54,357 nt of DNA from an uncultured Lachnospiraceae bacterium (GCA_910588955.1 CAJURQ010000022.1:1-54357); one strand, 5' to 3'; positions 1-7,494 are shown, numbered from the stretch's first letter. Translations and numbers: made by a program. Notes: a model not told the origin generated them from the sequence alone.

Positions 1-1
1 G

Positions 2-298
2 ACAGGTGTAAATCCTGTCTCATTTATTGATTATACCCAAAGTTCAGAAAGAACCGACGGCGAACACTTCAAGTATAGAAATTATTATGATAGTTATTGG
101 ATACCGCTTATAGAAGCTGTAGGTATGTCCCACCGCCCGCACGATACCCGGCACACTTGTATAAGTATGCTTACCGTTGCTGGCGTGTCTGATAAGATCA
201 TAAAGAAGATCGTAGGACACAAGGGACAAGGCGTAACAGAAACGGTATATACTCACTTTGAGATAGAAGAACTTTTAGACGCGATCAACAAAATATAA
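2..298 (+). CDS. Tyrosine recombinase (integrase), C-terminal part only
   Basis: The reading frame is open from the window edge to a TAA stop, so the N-terminus lies outside. The visible 98 residues are the end of a phage/ICE-type tyrosine recombinase catalytic domain. They carry the HxxR box (HDTRHT), the downstream GHK box and the tyrosine nucleophile in VYTHF, so every catalytic residue expected in this part is intact. Such enzymes cut and rejoin attachment sites for integration and excision of mobile elements. It is the last gene of an element that extends left of the window and ends at a hairpin terminator. The family is clear; the element type (ICE, IME or prophage) cannot be told. Confidence 0.85.
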   Translation, partial: TGVNPVSFIDYTQSSERTDGEHFKYRNYYDSYWIPLIEAVGMSHRPHDTRHTCISMLTVAGVSDKIIKKIVGHKGQGVTETVYTHFEIEELLDAINKI

Positions 299-301
299 TC
301 T

Positions 302-324
302 AAGGCGGGGTTAAGCCCTGCCTT
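302..324. terminator. Terminator hairpin between integrase and the convergent small gene
   Basis: A 9-bp stem (AAGGCGGGG with CCCTGCCTT, one G-T wobble) encloses a 5-base loop and is followed by a T-rich tail on the plus strand. It begins four bases after the integrase stop and overlaps the stop codon of the convergent gene, so it may serve both. Confidence 0.7.
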
Positions 325-730
325 ATTTCTTATGCGTCTTCCCTATGATTCTTCTTACCTCTGCTGTCTTCTCACAATGTATATTCCTGCTGCCCGTTAC
401 GTCGTTTATATATCCGGCTTTTAAGTAGATAAAGTAGCCTTCGTCCTTTGTGTAAGACAAGTCCTCTATCATATCGTAATACTTCCTGGGTACTTGCCAC
501 TTCTCTAACATTCTCCTTTGTTCTTCATTAAAGCCTTGCTTCTTCTTTCCTAAGCGGCTTTCCCCTGCTGCCAGGTCGTCACAAACTAAGGCGTACAGAT
601 ATTCATTAACTGACATTCCCAGGGCGGAAGCAGCCGCCTTTATCTTCTCCTTCTCCCCTTTTGGAATCGTTAAGTATATCCTGTCGTAATGTTCCCTACA
701 ATGCTGATTTTTATAAGCCGTCCTGTTCAT
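323..730 (-). CDS. Small ribbon-helix-helix-like accessory protein
   Basis: A 135-residue basic protein. An N-terminal segment (about residues 14-55) contains RIYLTIPKGEKEKIK followed by ALGMSVNEYLYALV. This strand-helix-helix pattern is typical of Arc/MetJ-type DNA-binding or antitoxin-like proteins on mobile elements. The C-terminal half is unrecognised. I chose the second methionine as start because a GAAGGGG ribosome binding site sits six bases before it; a start ten codons upstream lacks one. Its place beside the integrase suggests a mobile-element regulator or excision accessory factor, which is inference. Confidence 0.55.
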   Translation of the reverse strand: MNRTAYKNQHCREHYDRIYLTIPKGEKEKIKAAASALGMSVNEYLYALVCDDLAAGESRLGKKKQGFNEEQRRMLEKWQVPRKYYDMIEDLSYTKDEGYFIYLKAGYINDVTGSRNIHCEKTAEVRRIIGKTHKK

Positions 731-806
731 CTTCTGCCCCTTCTTTCGCCTTTTCCACATTGTAGCAAAGTCTTACATAAGACACAAGCTTTTTATTTCT
801 GCATTT

Positions 807-837
807 GTAAGTTACGTGTAAGTTATGTGTAAGTTAC
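807..837. repeat. Three direct repeats, 11-bp period
   Basis: The unit GTAAGTTAC/T followed by GT occurs three times with starts at 807, 818 and 829, one helical turn apart. It lies between the integrase-side genes and the rpsI terminator. Phased repeats near an element end are often arm-type sites for an integrase or binding sites for an excisionase or relaxosome protein; here that is inference. Confidence 0.6.
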
Positions 838-889
838 CGACGAAAATTTAGCCTTTTTTGTGGTACTCCATAAAATTACAGTGCATAGA

Positions 890-921
890 GAAAACCCAGG
901 AAATATAAGCATTTCCTGGGT
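890..921 (-). terminator. rplM-rpsI operon terminator
   Basis: A perfect 11-bp stem (ACCCAGGAAAT with its complement, six-base loop) lies 28 bases past the rpsI stop. On the minus strand it is followed by TTTTCTC, as expected for intrinsic termination. The plus-strand side is also T-rich, so it may work in both directions. Confidence 0.8.
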
Positions 922-949
922 CTGTGTCTTTTTCTGTATTCGCTTTGAA

Positions 950-1354
950 TTATCTCTTGGAGAACTGCGGCGCTCTTCTCGCTGCCTTGAGACCGTATTT
1001 CTTTCTCTCCTTCATACGAGGGTCTCTGGTCAGATAGCCCGCTTTCTTTAAGGTAGGTCTGTAATCCGGGTCAGCCTGCAGCAGCGCTCTCGCGATACCG
1101 TGTCTCACCGCACCTGCCTGTCCCGTGTAGCCGCCGCCCTTTACTGTAACCATCACGTCGAACTTATCTACCGTATCAGTTGCCGTCAGAGGCTGGCGAA
1201 CGATCACCTTCAAGGTCTCAAGCCCGAAGTAATCGTCGATATTTCTCTTGTTGATCGTGATCTCACCCTTGCCGGGCATTAAATATACTCTTGCGATAGA
1301 TTTCTTTCTTCTACCGGTTCCGTAATATTTTGCTGATTTATCTGCTTTAGCCAT
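950..1354 (-). CDS. rpsI: 30S ribosomal protein S9
   Basis: A 134-residue S9, component of the small-subunit head. The body has GTGRRKKSIARVYL near the N-terminus and KGGGYTGQAGAVRHGIARAL centrally. The invariant C-terminal tail ends in SKR, which in known ribosomes reaches the P-site tRNA. It is the second gene of the rplM-rpsI pair, 17 bases after rplM, and the last host gene before the mobile-element edge. The 3' end of rpsI is known as an integration target in other Firmicutes, and the tail here is intact. Confidence 0.98.
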   Translation of the reverse strand: MAKADKSAKYYGTGRRKKSIARVYLMPGKGEITINKRNIDDYFGLETLKVIVRQPLTATDTVDKFDVMVTVKGGGYTGQAGAVRHGIARALLQADPDYRPTLKKAGYLTRDPRMKERKKYGLKAARRAPQFSKR

Positions 1355-1371
1355 GATTCTTTATCCCTTTC

Positions 1372-1800
1372 TTAAAATGTTAATACCTCAGGTTTCTGTG
1401 CCGCATGCTTGTGCTCGGGTCCGACATATACAAAAAGCTTTTTGTACATCTCTCTGCCAAGCGGTCCCTTGGGAAGCATACCCTTAACCGCGTGTTCCAC
1501 AACTCTCTCGGGGTGCTTCTGTAACATCTCTTTCAGGGTGGTTTCCTTCATGCCGCCCACGTAATCGGAATGATGGTAGTAAATCTTCTGATCCAGCTTC
1601 TTACCGGTCACCTTCACCTTCTCCGCATTCACAACGATCACATAGTCGCCTGTGTCAATGTGGGGCGTAAAGATCGGCTTATTTTTACCTCTCAGCACCT
1701 TGGCAATCTCAGATGCCAGGCGTCCCAGTGTCATATCTGTCGCATCAACTACGTACCATTTTCTCTCGATCGTAGCCGGACTCGCCATAAAAGTTTTCAT
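1372..1800 (-). CDS. rplM: 50S ribosomal protein L13
   Basis: A 142-residue L13, an early-assembly large-subunit protein. It shows the conserved ERKWYVVDA start, TLGRLASEIAKVLRGK and the DYVIVVNAEKVKVTG core. The start chosen (MKTFMASP) has GGAGG eight bases upstream; an in-frame codon 13 positions earlier lies upstream of that ribosome binding site. It is the first gene of the rplM-rpsI operon. A 150-base leader with hairpins separates it from a consensus promoter, consistent with the known L13 autoregulation in Firmicutes. Confidence 0.97.
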   Translation of the reverse strand: MKTFMASPATIERKWYVVDATDMTLGRLASEIAKVLRGKNKPIFTPHIDTGDYVIVVNAEKVKVTGKKLDQKIYYHHSDYVGGMKETTLKEMLQKHPERVVEHAVKGMLPKGPLGREMYKKLFVYVGPEHKHAAQKPEVLTF

Positions 1801-1955
1801 GAATATTACCTCCATAGTAACTGTCTGTACCGCTTCCAAAGATCCTCATGCAGATGTCCGGCTACACTCGGTATCCCTCCACGGCAGTTTGTAGTACGCA
1901 TGTAAAATGTCTCACCGGGGCTTTGGTCAGACATTTATAAACAATTCGTCACAGT
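1801..1955 (-). promoter_or_regulatory. Structured 5' leader of rplM (probable L13 leader)
   Basis: The transcript from the upstream promoter would carry about 150 untranslated bases. They include an AAATGTCT...AGACATTT hairpin whose stem extends inward through ACC/GGT, then a CTAC...GTAG pairing, before the GGAGG site. Firmicutes rplM genes are known to carry an L13-binding leader. I identify this one by position and folding, not by matching the published consensus. Confidence 0.5.
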
Positions 1956-1960
1956 TAAAT

Positions 1961-1989
1961 ATTATATTATACGCCTCCGCGCGTGTCAA
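1961..1989 (-). promoter_or_regulatory. Sigma-A promoter of rplM-rpsI
   Basis: A perfect TTGACA -35 box and a perfect TATAAT -10 box are separated by 17 bp. This is the strongest-looking promoter in the window, as expected for a ribosomal protein operon. Confidence 0.9.
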
Positions 1990-2040
1990 CTGGTTTTTCC
2001 CGAATTTTTCCCGAATTTTGGAACCTTTACATGTTCTTAC

Positions 2041-2065
2041 GGACTTTGCAGCAGGTGCAAAGTCC
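2041..2065. repeat. Inverted repeat between truA and rplM
   Basis: A 10-bp perfect stem (GGACTTTGCA with TGCAAAGTCC, five-base loop) begins 13 bases after the truA stop. It resembles a terminator stem but no T run follows on the minus strand, so its function is uncertain. It could slow readthrough into the rplM promoter or protect the truA 3' end. Confidence 0.6.
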
Positions 2066-2078
2066 TGAGCTAAACTAT

Positions 2079-2888
2079 TCATAACCGGAACTCGTACCCC
2101 ACAAGGGTCAATCCGCATGCCGGCGCCGTTGGTCCCGCCGCCTGTCTGTCACATGCCGCAAGAATATCCTTCACCCGCTCGGGCGGTATTTTCTCCCGTC
2201 CGACTTCCATCAACGTCCCCGCAATGATTCTTACCATATTATATAGGAAACCGCCGCCCGCCACGCGAATGACGATCTCCCTGTCATACTGCAATGCTTC
2301 CCGCCCGGCTGTACACGCGTTTTCATCCGCCGCCGTATGGTTCCCGACGCCGTCTTCCTTCCACACCGCAATGCTGTCGATCCGCCGCACTGTGGTCTGC
2401 GCCTGCGTGTCCGCGCTGCAGAAGCTCTTAAAATCATGTTCGCCCACCAGATATGCCGCCGCCCGGTTCATCAGGCATACGTCCAGCGGCACATAGGTAA
2501 AATGCGCGTAGAGCCGCTTCGTCGGAATGGGAAAAGCAGCATTGCAGATCCGATACTCATAGGTTTTTATGCTGTCGCAATGTCTTGGATGAAAATCTGC
2601 CGCCACTTCCCTTGAACCGCGGACTCTGATGTCCTCCGGCAGCCTTCTGTTGAGCGCGTAAGAAAATTTCTCCGCCGGAATGGAGCTGTCTGTGTCAAAC
2701 ACCGCGATATTGCCGAGGGCGTGTACGCCGGAGTCGGTTCGGCTCGCGCCGATCACCTCTATCGTCTCCCCCGTAAGCTCGGAAAGGCATCTGTTTAAAA
2801 CGCTCTCTATGGTTTCCTTGCCCGGCTGCAGCTGCCAGCCGCAGTAAGCTGTCCCGTCGTAGGCGACTGTTAACATAACTCGTCTCAT
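2079..2888 (-). CDS. truA: tRNA pseudouridine(38-40) synthase TruA
   Basis: A 269-residue TruA, which isomerises uridines 38-40 of tRNA anticodon arms to pseudouridine. The N-terminal VAYDGTAYCGWQ motif is present. The catalytic aspartate is Asp52 in GASRTDSGVHA. The C-terminal half has RVAGGGFLYNMVRIIAGTL, typical of the family. About 25 extra residues occur near 165-195, rich in Ala and charged residues. The start at MRRVML matches family members; codons upstream run into the ecfT 3' region. It is the last gene of the ecfA1-ecfA2-ecfT-truA unit, the usual Firmicutes order. Confidence 0.96.
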   Translation of the reverse strand: MRRVMLTVAYDGTAYCGWQLQPGKETIESVLNRCLSELTGETIEVIGASRTDSGVHALGNIAVFDTDSSIPAEKFSYALNRRLPEDIRVRGSREVAADFHPRHCDSIKTYEYRICNAAFPIPTKRLYAHFTYVPLDVCLMNRAAAYLVGEHDFKSFCSADTQAQTTVRRIDSIAVWKEDGVGNHTAADENACTAGREALQYDREIVIRVAGGGFLYNMVRIIAGTLMEVGREKIPPERVKDILAACDRQAAGPTAPACGLTLVGYEFRL

Positions 2889-2964
2889 TCTCTTCCGCTT
2901 CCCATCATTTCCAAGCCGTTTCCCGCAAACCGCTCTTCCCGCACGCCAGACATATCTCCAAATA

Positions 2965-3765
2965 TCACAGCCACACCCGTATCGCCACACACCCTGCAAA
3001 ATATACAAGCAGCACGCCGTATGCCACCCTGTCCGCGCTGCAGTAGCGCAGGGGCTTCATCTTCGTCCTGTGTTCTCCGCCCCGATAGCATCTCGCCTCC
3101 ATCGCCATCGCTAAGTCGTTGGCACGTCGGAATGCCGAGATAAACAGCGGCACGAGAAGCGGCACCATCGCCTTCGCCTTCTTAATCAGGTTCCCGCTCT
3201 CAAAATCCGCCCCCCTCGCAATCTGCGCTTTCATGATCTTGTCCGTCTCCTCCAGCAGAATCGGGATAAAACGAAGGGCGATGGACATCATCATCGCCAC
3301 TTCATGCACCGGCACTTTCACATATTTCAAAGGTCCCATCAGTTTCTCCATGCCGTCCGTCAGGCTGTTCGGGGTAGTCGTCAGCGTCATCAGAGAGGAA
3401 CCCACGATCAGAAACGAGAGCCGGACCGCCATCATCACCGCGATCCGCAGCCCTTCCTTTGTGATCGTCAGTTTCCAGAACGCAATAAGCGGTTCGCCCG
3501 GCGTCAGAAAAAGATTGAACACCACCGTAATCATCAGAATAAAGACGATCGCCTTCATTCCCTTGACCATGTAGCGAAAGGGAACCTTTGACAGTTTGAT
3601 CATACATGCCAGAAACAGAGCTGCCACCACATACCCTACCCAGCTGTTCACCACAAAAAGGGAAATGATAAAGCCTATCGTCGCTACCAGTTTTACCCGC
3701 GGATCCAGTTTATGAATGACGGAATCCGCCTGATAATACTGACCCAATGTTATGTCTCGAATCAT
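2965..3765 (-). CDS. ecfT: ECF transporter transmembrane protein EcfT
   Basis: A 266-residue integral membrane protein with about five or six hydrophobic segments. It is the scaffold subunit of energy-coupling-factor importers for vitamins and trace metals, joining the two ATPases to interchangeable substrate-binding S components. Both coupling motifs are visible: ARG in AQIARGADFE and the second in EARCYRGG. I chose the ATG preceded by AGGAG; a TTG start eight codons earlier overlaps ecfA2 and lacks a ribosome binding site. No S component is encoded here, so the module is probably shared with unlinked S proteins (group II). Confidence 0.96.
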   Translation of the reverse strand: MIRDITLGQYYQADSVIHKLDPRVKLVATIGFIISLFVVNSWVGYVVAALFLACMIKLSKVPFRYMVKGMKAIVFILMITVVFNLFLTPGEPLIAFWKLTITKEGLRIAVMMAVRLSFLIVGSSLMTLTTTPNSLTDGMEKLMGPLKYVKVPVHEVAMMMSIALRFIPILLEETDKIMKAQIARGADFESGNLIKKAKAMVPLLVPLFISAFRRANDLAMAMEARCYRGGEHRTKMKPLRYCSADRVAYGVLLVYFAGCVAIRVWL

Positions 3766-3778
3766 TTTATTATAACTC

Positions 3779-4627
3779 CTATTTCCCAAGCGCTTCCAAA
3801 ATCGACTGCTCCGCCTCCCGAATCGTCGTGACGGCGGTATCCACTTTCACGCCCTGCTTTGCCAGCGCCTGCATAATGTATGTCACTTGGGGTGCCGCCA
3901 GTCCTACCTCTTCCAGCTCCTTGTAATGCTGAAAGACCTCCCGCGGCGTATCGTCAAAAAGGACGCTCCCCCGGTTCATGACGATAATCCGCTCCACATA
4001 CTTTGCCACGTCCTCCATGCTGTGGGAAACCAAAATCACGGTGATTCCCGTCTCCTCTTTCAGTTTGGCAATCTGGTCTAGGATTTCGTCCCTGCCCTTC
4101 GGGTCAAGCCCCGCAGTGGGCTCGTCCAGAATAAGTATCTCTGGCTTCATTGCCAGTACGCCCGCGATCGCAACCCGGCGTTTCTGCCCGCCGGAAAGGT
4201 CAAAGGGCGACTGGTAAAAGTACTCGTCCGCAAGCCCCACCTGTTTTAGAGCGGCATAGGCGCGAAGTTCTGCCTCCTTCTGGGATAGCCCCAAATTTTT
4301 CGGTCCGAAGCACACATCCTTGAACACGTCGATCTCAAAAAGCTGGTGCTCGGGGTACTGAAAGACAAGCCCGACCTTGCTGCGCAGCTTTTTCTTATCG
4401 TAATCCTTGTCGTGAATATCCTCGCCGTTATAATAGATCGCCCCGCTCGTCGGCTTGATCAGCCCGTTTAAATGCTGCACAAGCGTAGACTTGCCTGAAC
4501 CTGTATGCCCGATCAGCCCGATAAACTGCCCTTCGGGAATCACGAGATTGATATCCTTCAAGGCGTGCACCGCCAGCGCCGTGTCCTCGCCATATATATA
4601 ATTTACATGATCCAAAATTAAAGACAT
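3779..4627 (-). CDS. ecfA2: ECF transporter ATPase EcfA2
   Basis: A 282-residue ABC ATPase. Walker A GHTGSGKST is at residues 40-48, followed by a Q-loop (FQYPEHQL), signature LSGGQKRR, Walker B ILILDEPTAGLD and the switch histidine in LVSHSMED. The C-terminal extension (from about residue 225) is typical of ECF ATPases. It forms a heterodimer with EcfA1 to power EcfT. It lies 39 bases downstream of ecfA1 and 13 bases ahead of the ecfT ATG, consistent with one operon. Confidence 0.96.
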   Translation of the reverse strand: MSLILDHVNYIYGEDTALAVHALKDINLVIPEGQFIGLIGHTGSGKSTLVQHLNGLIKPTSGAIYYNGEDIHDKDYDKKKLRSKVGLVFQYPEHQLFEIDVFKDVCFGPKNLGLSQKEAELRAYAALKQVGLADEYFYQSPFDLSGGQKRRVAIAGVLAMKPEILILDEPTAGLDPKGRDEILDQIAKLKEETGITVILVSHSMEDVAKYVERIIVMNRGSVLFDDTPREVFQHYKELEEVGLAAPQVTYIMQALAKQGVKVDTAVTTIREAEQSILEALGK

Positions 4628-4666
4628 GATTTTTTTCCTCTTTATACCTAACTGCGCCTCTCAGCT

Positions 4667-5527
4667 TTAACGACGTCCCGAGGCGTCGAGAACCGCCCTC
4701 GTAAATTCCTCTATCGTCAGAATCCCTTCCGGCAGATTGACGCCCTTCTGCCTCAGCTCATGCGCAAGCAACGTCACCTGCGGTACGTCCAGCCGCAGTT
4801 CCTGTAGCTCATCCACTCTGGAAAAAATCTCCCGCGGCGTCCCTTCCATAGCAATATGCCCCTGATCCATGACGAATACCATATCCGCATGAATAATCTC
4901 TTCCATATAATGGGTAATCAGTACGACCGTAATCCCCTCCACGTCGTTCAGCGCCCGCACCGCGCGTATGACCTCTTTTCGACCGTTCGGGTCAAGCATC
5001 GCCGTAGGCTCGTCCAGAATAATGCATTTCGGATGCATGGCAATCACGCCCGCAATGGATACCCGCTGTTTCTGTCCTCCGGAAAGCTTGTTGGGCGAAT
5101 GCTTGCGGTACTCATACATGCCCACCGCTTTCAGGCTCTCCTCCACGCGCTCCCAGATCTCTTTCGTGGGTATACCCATATTCTCCGGACCGAATCCCAC
5201 ATCCTCCTCCACAACCTGCCCGATAATCTGGTTGTCCGGATTCTGGAATACCATCCCCGCCTCCTGACGAATGTCCCAGAGATGATTCTCGTCCTGCGTG
5301 TCCATGCCGTCGACCCAGACACTTCCCTGCGTCGGATAGAGAATCGCGTTGATGTGTTTTGCCAGCGTAGATTTTCCCGAACCGTTGTGCCCCAGAATCG
5401 CAATGAAGTCGCCCTGCTTAATATCCAGATCCACCTCGTCCACGGCACGGGTAATGCCTTCCACATTGCCCTCCTCGTCGCGGCGTATATATTCAAATGT
5501 CAGCTTATCTGTTTTTATAATTCCCAT
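4667..5527 (-). CDS. ecfA1: ECF transporter ATPase EcfA1
   Basis: A 286-residue ABC ATPase, partner of EcfA2. Walker A GHNGSGKST is at residues 46-54. The Q-loop (FQNPDNQ), signature LSGGQKQR, Walker B CIILDEPTAMLDP and the switch histidine (ITHYMEE) are intact. The start at MGIIKTDK has AAAGGA six bases upstream; a TTG eight codons earlier is less likely. It is the first gene of the ecf-truA unit and has its own promoter upstream. Confidence 0.96.
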   Translation of the reverse strand: MGIIKTDKLTFEYIRRDEEGNVEGITRAVDEVDLDIKQGDFIAILGHNGSGKSTLAKHINAILYPTQGSVWVDGMDTQDENHLWDIRQEAGMVFQNPDNQIIGQVVEEDVGFGPENMGIPTKEIWERVEESLKAVGMYEYRKHSPNKLSGGQKQRVSIAGVIAMHPKCIILDEPTAMLDPNGRKEVIRAVRALNDVEGITVVLITHYMEEIIHADMVFVMDQGHIAMEGTPREIFSRVDELQELRLDVPQVTLLAHELRQKGVNLPEGILTIEEFTRAVLDASGRR

Positions 5528-5593
5528 ACTATTTCCTTTATTCTCTTCCAAACCATCTATCCCTCACACGGGCACGGCGTTTCACCACCGCCT

Positions 5594-5622
5594 ATTTTAC
5601 TGGATTGCCGGGAAAAATGCAA
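5594..5622 (-). promoter_or_regulatory. Promoter of ecfA1-ecfA2-ecfT-truA
   Basis: TTGCAT and TAAAAT are separated by 17 bp, with the -10 box about 65 bases before the ecfA1 start. It separates this unit from the ribosomal operon and lies back to back with the promoter of the plus-strand peptidase gene. Confidence 0.6.
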
Positions 5623-5659
5623 GTGTATGCTCCTCTCCCTCCCCCATTGCAGAAAAATA

Positions 5660-5668
5660 TGTTATAAT
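5660..5668 (+). promoter_or_regulatory. Extended -10 promoter of the M15 peptidase gene
   Basis: TGTTATAAT is an extended -10 element. No good -35 box lies 17 bp upstream, as is common for extended -10 promoters. It is 66 bases before the start codon. Confidence 0.55.
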
Positions 5669-5734
5669 GTCCGGGATGGCAATGAGCAGTGCGCATCCGA
5701 AAGATGGAAAAATGGCAGGAGGAACGAAATAAAC

Positions 5735-6808
5735 ATGTCCAATCTGAAAACTTTATTAAAACAGGCTGCAAAACCCCTTTTATTCCTGCTGACCTTCATA
5801 TTTATATGCGCGTTTCTGGCACATTACCTGACCGGAGAGGAAACCCTTCTGGAATATGCCAGAAACAATCCCGAATTGGCATACGGCACACAGACCGATG
5901 GCGGGGATATCCCGAATCCGGGCACTTCGTCCGATATCGGCAGCCAATTACCCGAAAAAAACTTGACCGCCCCGGACGAATCTCCCCTGTCAGAAACGAC
6001 ACCTGCGTCATCTACAGATAAAAACCCTGATTTCTCCGCTGTTTCGGAATCCGGCGCTTCTGTCACCCCGGACGTCTCCGACACATATACTGAAACAAAC
6101 GGGCGTACACCGGACAGTCCCGACAGCGATTCCGAGGAAAATGCCGGGGATAACGCCAAACCTGCAGAGGAGTTCAACACGATGGAGCAGCACCCGAACC
6201 GCGTCACTTACGAGGAAGGTTTCTACTACGAACCGCTGACTGAATCAGTCAAACAAAGAATAACCGGTATTTCCTATCCGGAAAGCGGCTGTACCGTTCC
6301 CTATGAGGATTTAAATTATGTGGGGCTTATGTATATTGACTTTGAAGGACAGGAACAGACAGGCGAACTGATCTGCAACAAAGCCATTGCGCAGGATATG
6401 GTAGAAATTTTTCACGAACTTTACCGGAACGATTACCGGCTCGAGAGCGTGCGGCTGATCGACGAGTATGACGGCGACGATACGGCGTCTATGGCGGAAA
6501 ACAACACTTCCTGCTTTAACTACCGGGTTGTTGACGGCACTTCCAATCTGTCCAAACATGCCTACGGGCTCGCCATCGACGTGAACCCCTACTACAATCC
6601 CTATGTGGTCTTTCACAGAAACGAGGACGGCAGCGACTATATCTCCCCGCCGGGCAGCGAAATCTATGCCGACCGCAGTCAGAGCTTCGCTTACAAGATC
6701 GACGAGAATGACCTGTGCTACCGCCTCTTCACCGAGCACGGCTTCACATGGGGCGGCAACTGGAACTCCACCAAAGACTATCAGCATTTCCAGAAAACAT
6801 TAAAATAG
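5735..6808 (+). CDS. Membrane-anchored M15-family metallopeptidase
   Basis: A 357-residue protein. A single N-terminal hydrophobic segment (about residues 13-31) acts as a signal anchor. A low-complexity Ser/Thr/Pro/Asp/Glu linker runs from about 45 to 150, and the C-terminal domain is an M15 peptidase. Zinc ligands read as His275 and Asp282 in SKHAYGLAIDVN and His351 in DYQHF, with WGGNW before it. Family members cleave peptidoglycan peptides (D,D-carboxypeptidase or L-Ala-D-Glu endopeptidase); which activity applies is unknown. The linker would place the enzyme within the wall. AGGAGG lies 12 bases before the ATG, slightly far. The reading frame continues upstream antisense to ecfA1, but without plausible coding content. 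Confidence 0.85.
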   Translation: MSNLKTLLKQAAKPLLFLLTFIFICAFLAHYLTGEETLLEYARNNPELAYGTQTDGGDIPNPGTSSDIGSQLPEKNLTAPDESPLSETTPASSTDKNPDFSAVSESGASVTPDVSDTYTETNGRTPDSPDSDSEENAGDNAKPAEEFNTMEQHPNRVTYEEGFYYEPLTESVKQRITGISYPESGCTVPYEDLNYVGLMYIDFEGQEQTGELICNKAIAQDMVEIFHELYRNDYRLESVRLIDEYDGDDTASMAENNTSCFNYRVVDGTSNLSKHAYGLAIDVNPYYNPYVVFHRNEDGSDYISPPGSEIYADRSQSFAYKIDENDLCYRLFTEHGFTWGGNWNSTKDYQHFQKTLK

Positions 6809-6858
6809 AAATAGAAAAAGCTGTGCCGTTTCAACCCGTGCACAGCTTTTTCTATTTC
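6808..6858. terminator. Bidirectional terminator
   Basis: A perfect 19-bp stem with a 13-base loop contains A runs on one arm and T runs on the other, so it has a T tail in both directions. It begins at the last base of the peptidase stop codon and overlaps the stop of the convergent coiled-coil gene. Confidence 0.9.
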
Positions 6859-7234
6859 AATTCACAATCGGCAGCATTTTCCCTATGCCGCTCTTTTTTT
6901 CCAAACGTTCAATCCTGATCTCATGCTGATCACTTATCTTAATCAGTAAATTAACCGTATCAGATGCCAACTTACAGGCATTGATCTCATGCTGCATGGA
7001 ATCCAGACGGGCATCCATCCGGTCAAAACGTTCATCAACCTTCTCAAAATGTTCGTTGATTCTGCTTTCCATTCTTCCCATCTCATCGACAAGCCCGTTC
7101 ACGTACATTTTCACGTCCGCTTCCATACGGTCCATACGCTTGTCCTGCTGATCGAGGCGTTTGTTGATTCGAGCCTCCATCTTGCTCATCTCGCTGATCA
7201 GCGTGTCCACGACCATTTTCAGTTCTTCATTCAT
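6857..7234 (-). CDS. Small coiled-coil protein of unknown function
   Basis: A 125-residue, highly charged protein. Almost the whole length shows heptad spacing (MEARINKRLDQQDKRMDRM, then MESRINEHFEKVDERFDRM). These are two related copies about 37 residues apart, which suggests an internal duplication forming a parallel coiled coil. It has no signal peptide or membrane segment. GGAGG sits eight bases before the ATG and a good promoter lies upstream, so it is a single-gene unit. I do not recognise a named family. Confidence 0.7.
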   Translation of the reverse strand: MNEELKMVVDTLISEMSKMEARINKRLDQQDKRMDRMEADVKMYVNGLVDEMGRMESRINEHFEKVDERFDRMDARLDSMQHEINACKLASDTVNLLIKISDQHEIRIERLEKKSGIGKMLPIVN

Positions 7235-7357
7235 ACGTTAAGCCTCCTCTCTTTTTTATTTGACAGCCATTCTCTTTTTAATTTTCAAAACCCTTTTTCC
7301 CATCTCCGCCTGATCGAATGTCCGTCAACAGATAAGAAAGCCCTAATGTGTATGGAT

Positions 7358-7386
7358 AGAATATCATATGTCATAAGTTTTTGCAA
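7358..7386 (-). promoter_or_regulatory. Promoter of the coiled-coil gene
   Basis: TTGCAA and TATTCT with a 17-bp spacer, giving a leader of roughly 120 bases before the start codon. The 260-base interval between this gene and rplQ otherwise holds only the rplQ terminator. Confidence 0.6.
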
Positions 7387-7436
7387 GAATAAACCAACAA
7401 AATTTTCAAAAATTATAAACTAAATTTCGATAATCG

Positions 7437-7467
7437 AAAAGGCTGAGCGTTCATCACTCAGCCTTTT
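7437..7467 (-). terminator. Terminator of the S10-spc-alpha operon
   Basis: A stem of about 11 bp (AAAAGGCTGAG with CTCAGCCTTTT on the minus strand), nine-base loop, then a T-rich stretch. It lies 28 bases past the rplQ stop and closes the long ribosomal operon. Confidence 0.85.
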
Positions 7468-7494
7468 ATCTGTCTCATATTTCATTAGCGATGA

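Noticed and set aside
4856..5734. Long upstream extension of the M15 peptidase frame, antisense to ecfA1
   Set aside because: It runs opposite a clear ABC ATPase gene, is rich in His/Arg typical of antisense frames, and the real start has a promoter and AGGAGG upstream.
7235..7494. A hidden gene in the gap between the coiled-coil gene and rplQ
   Set aside because: Only a promoter and a terminator can be supported; frames are short and lack ribosome binding sites.
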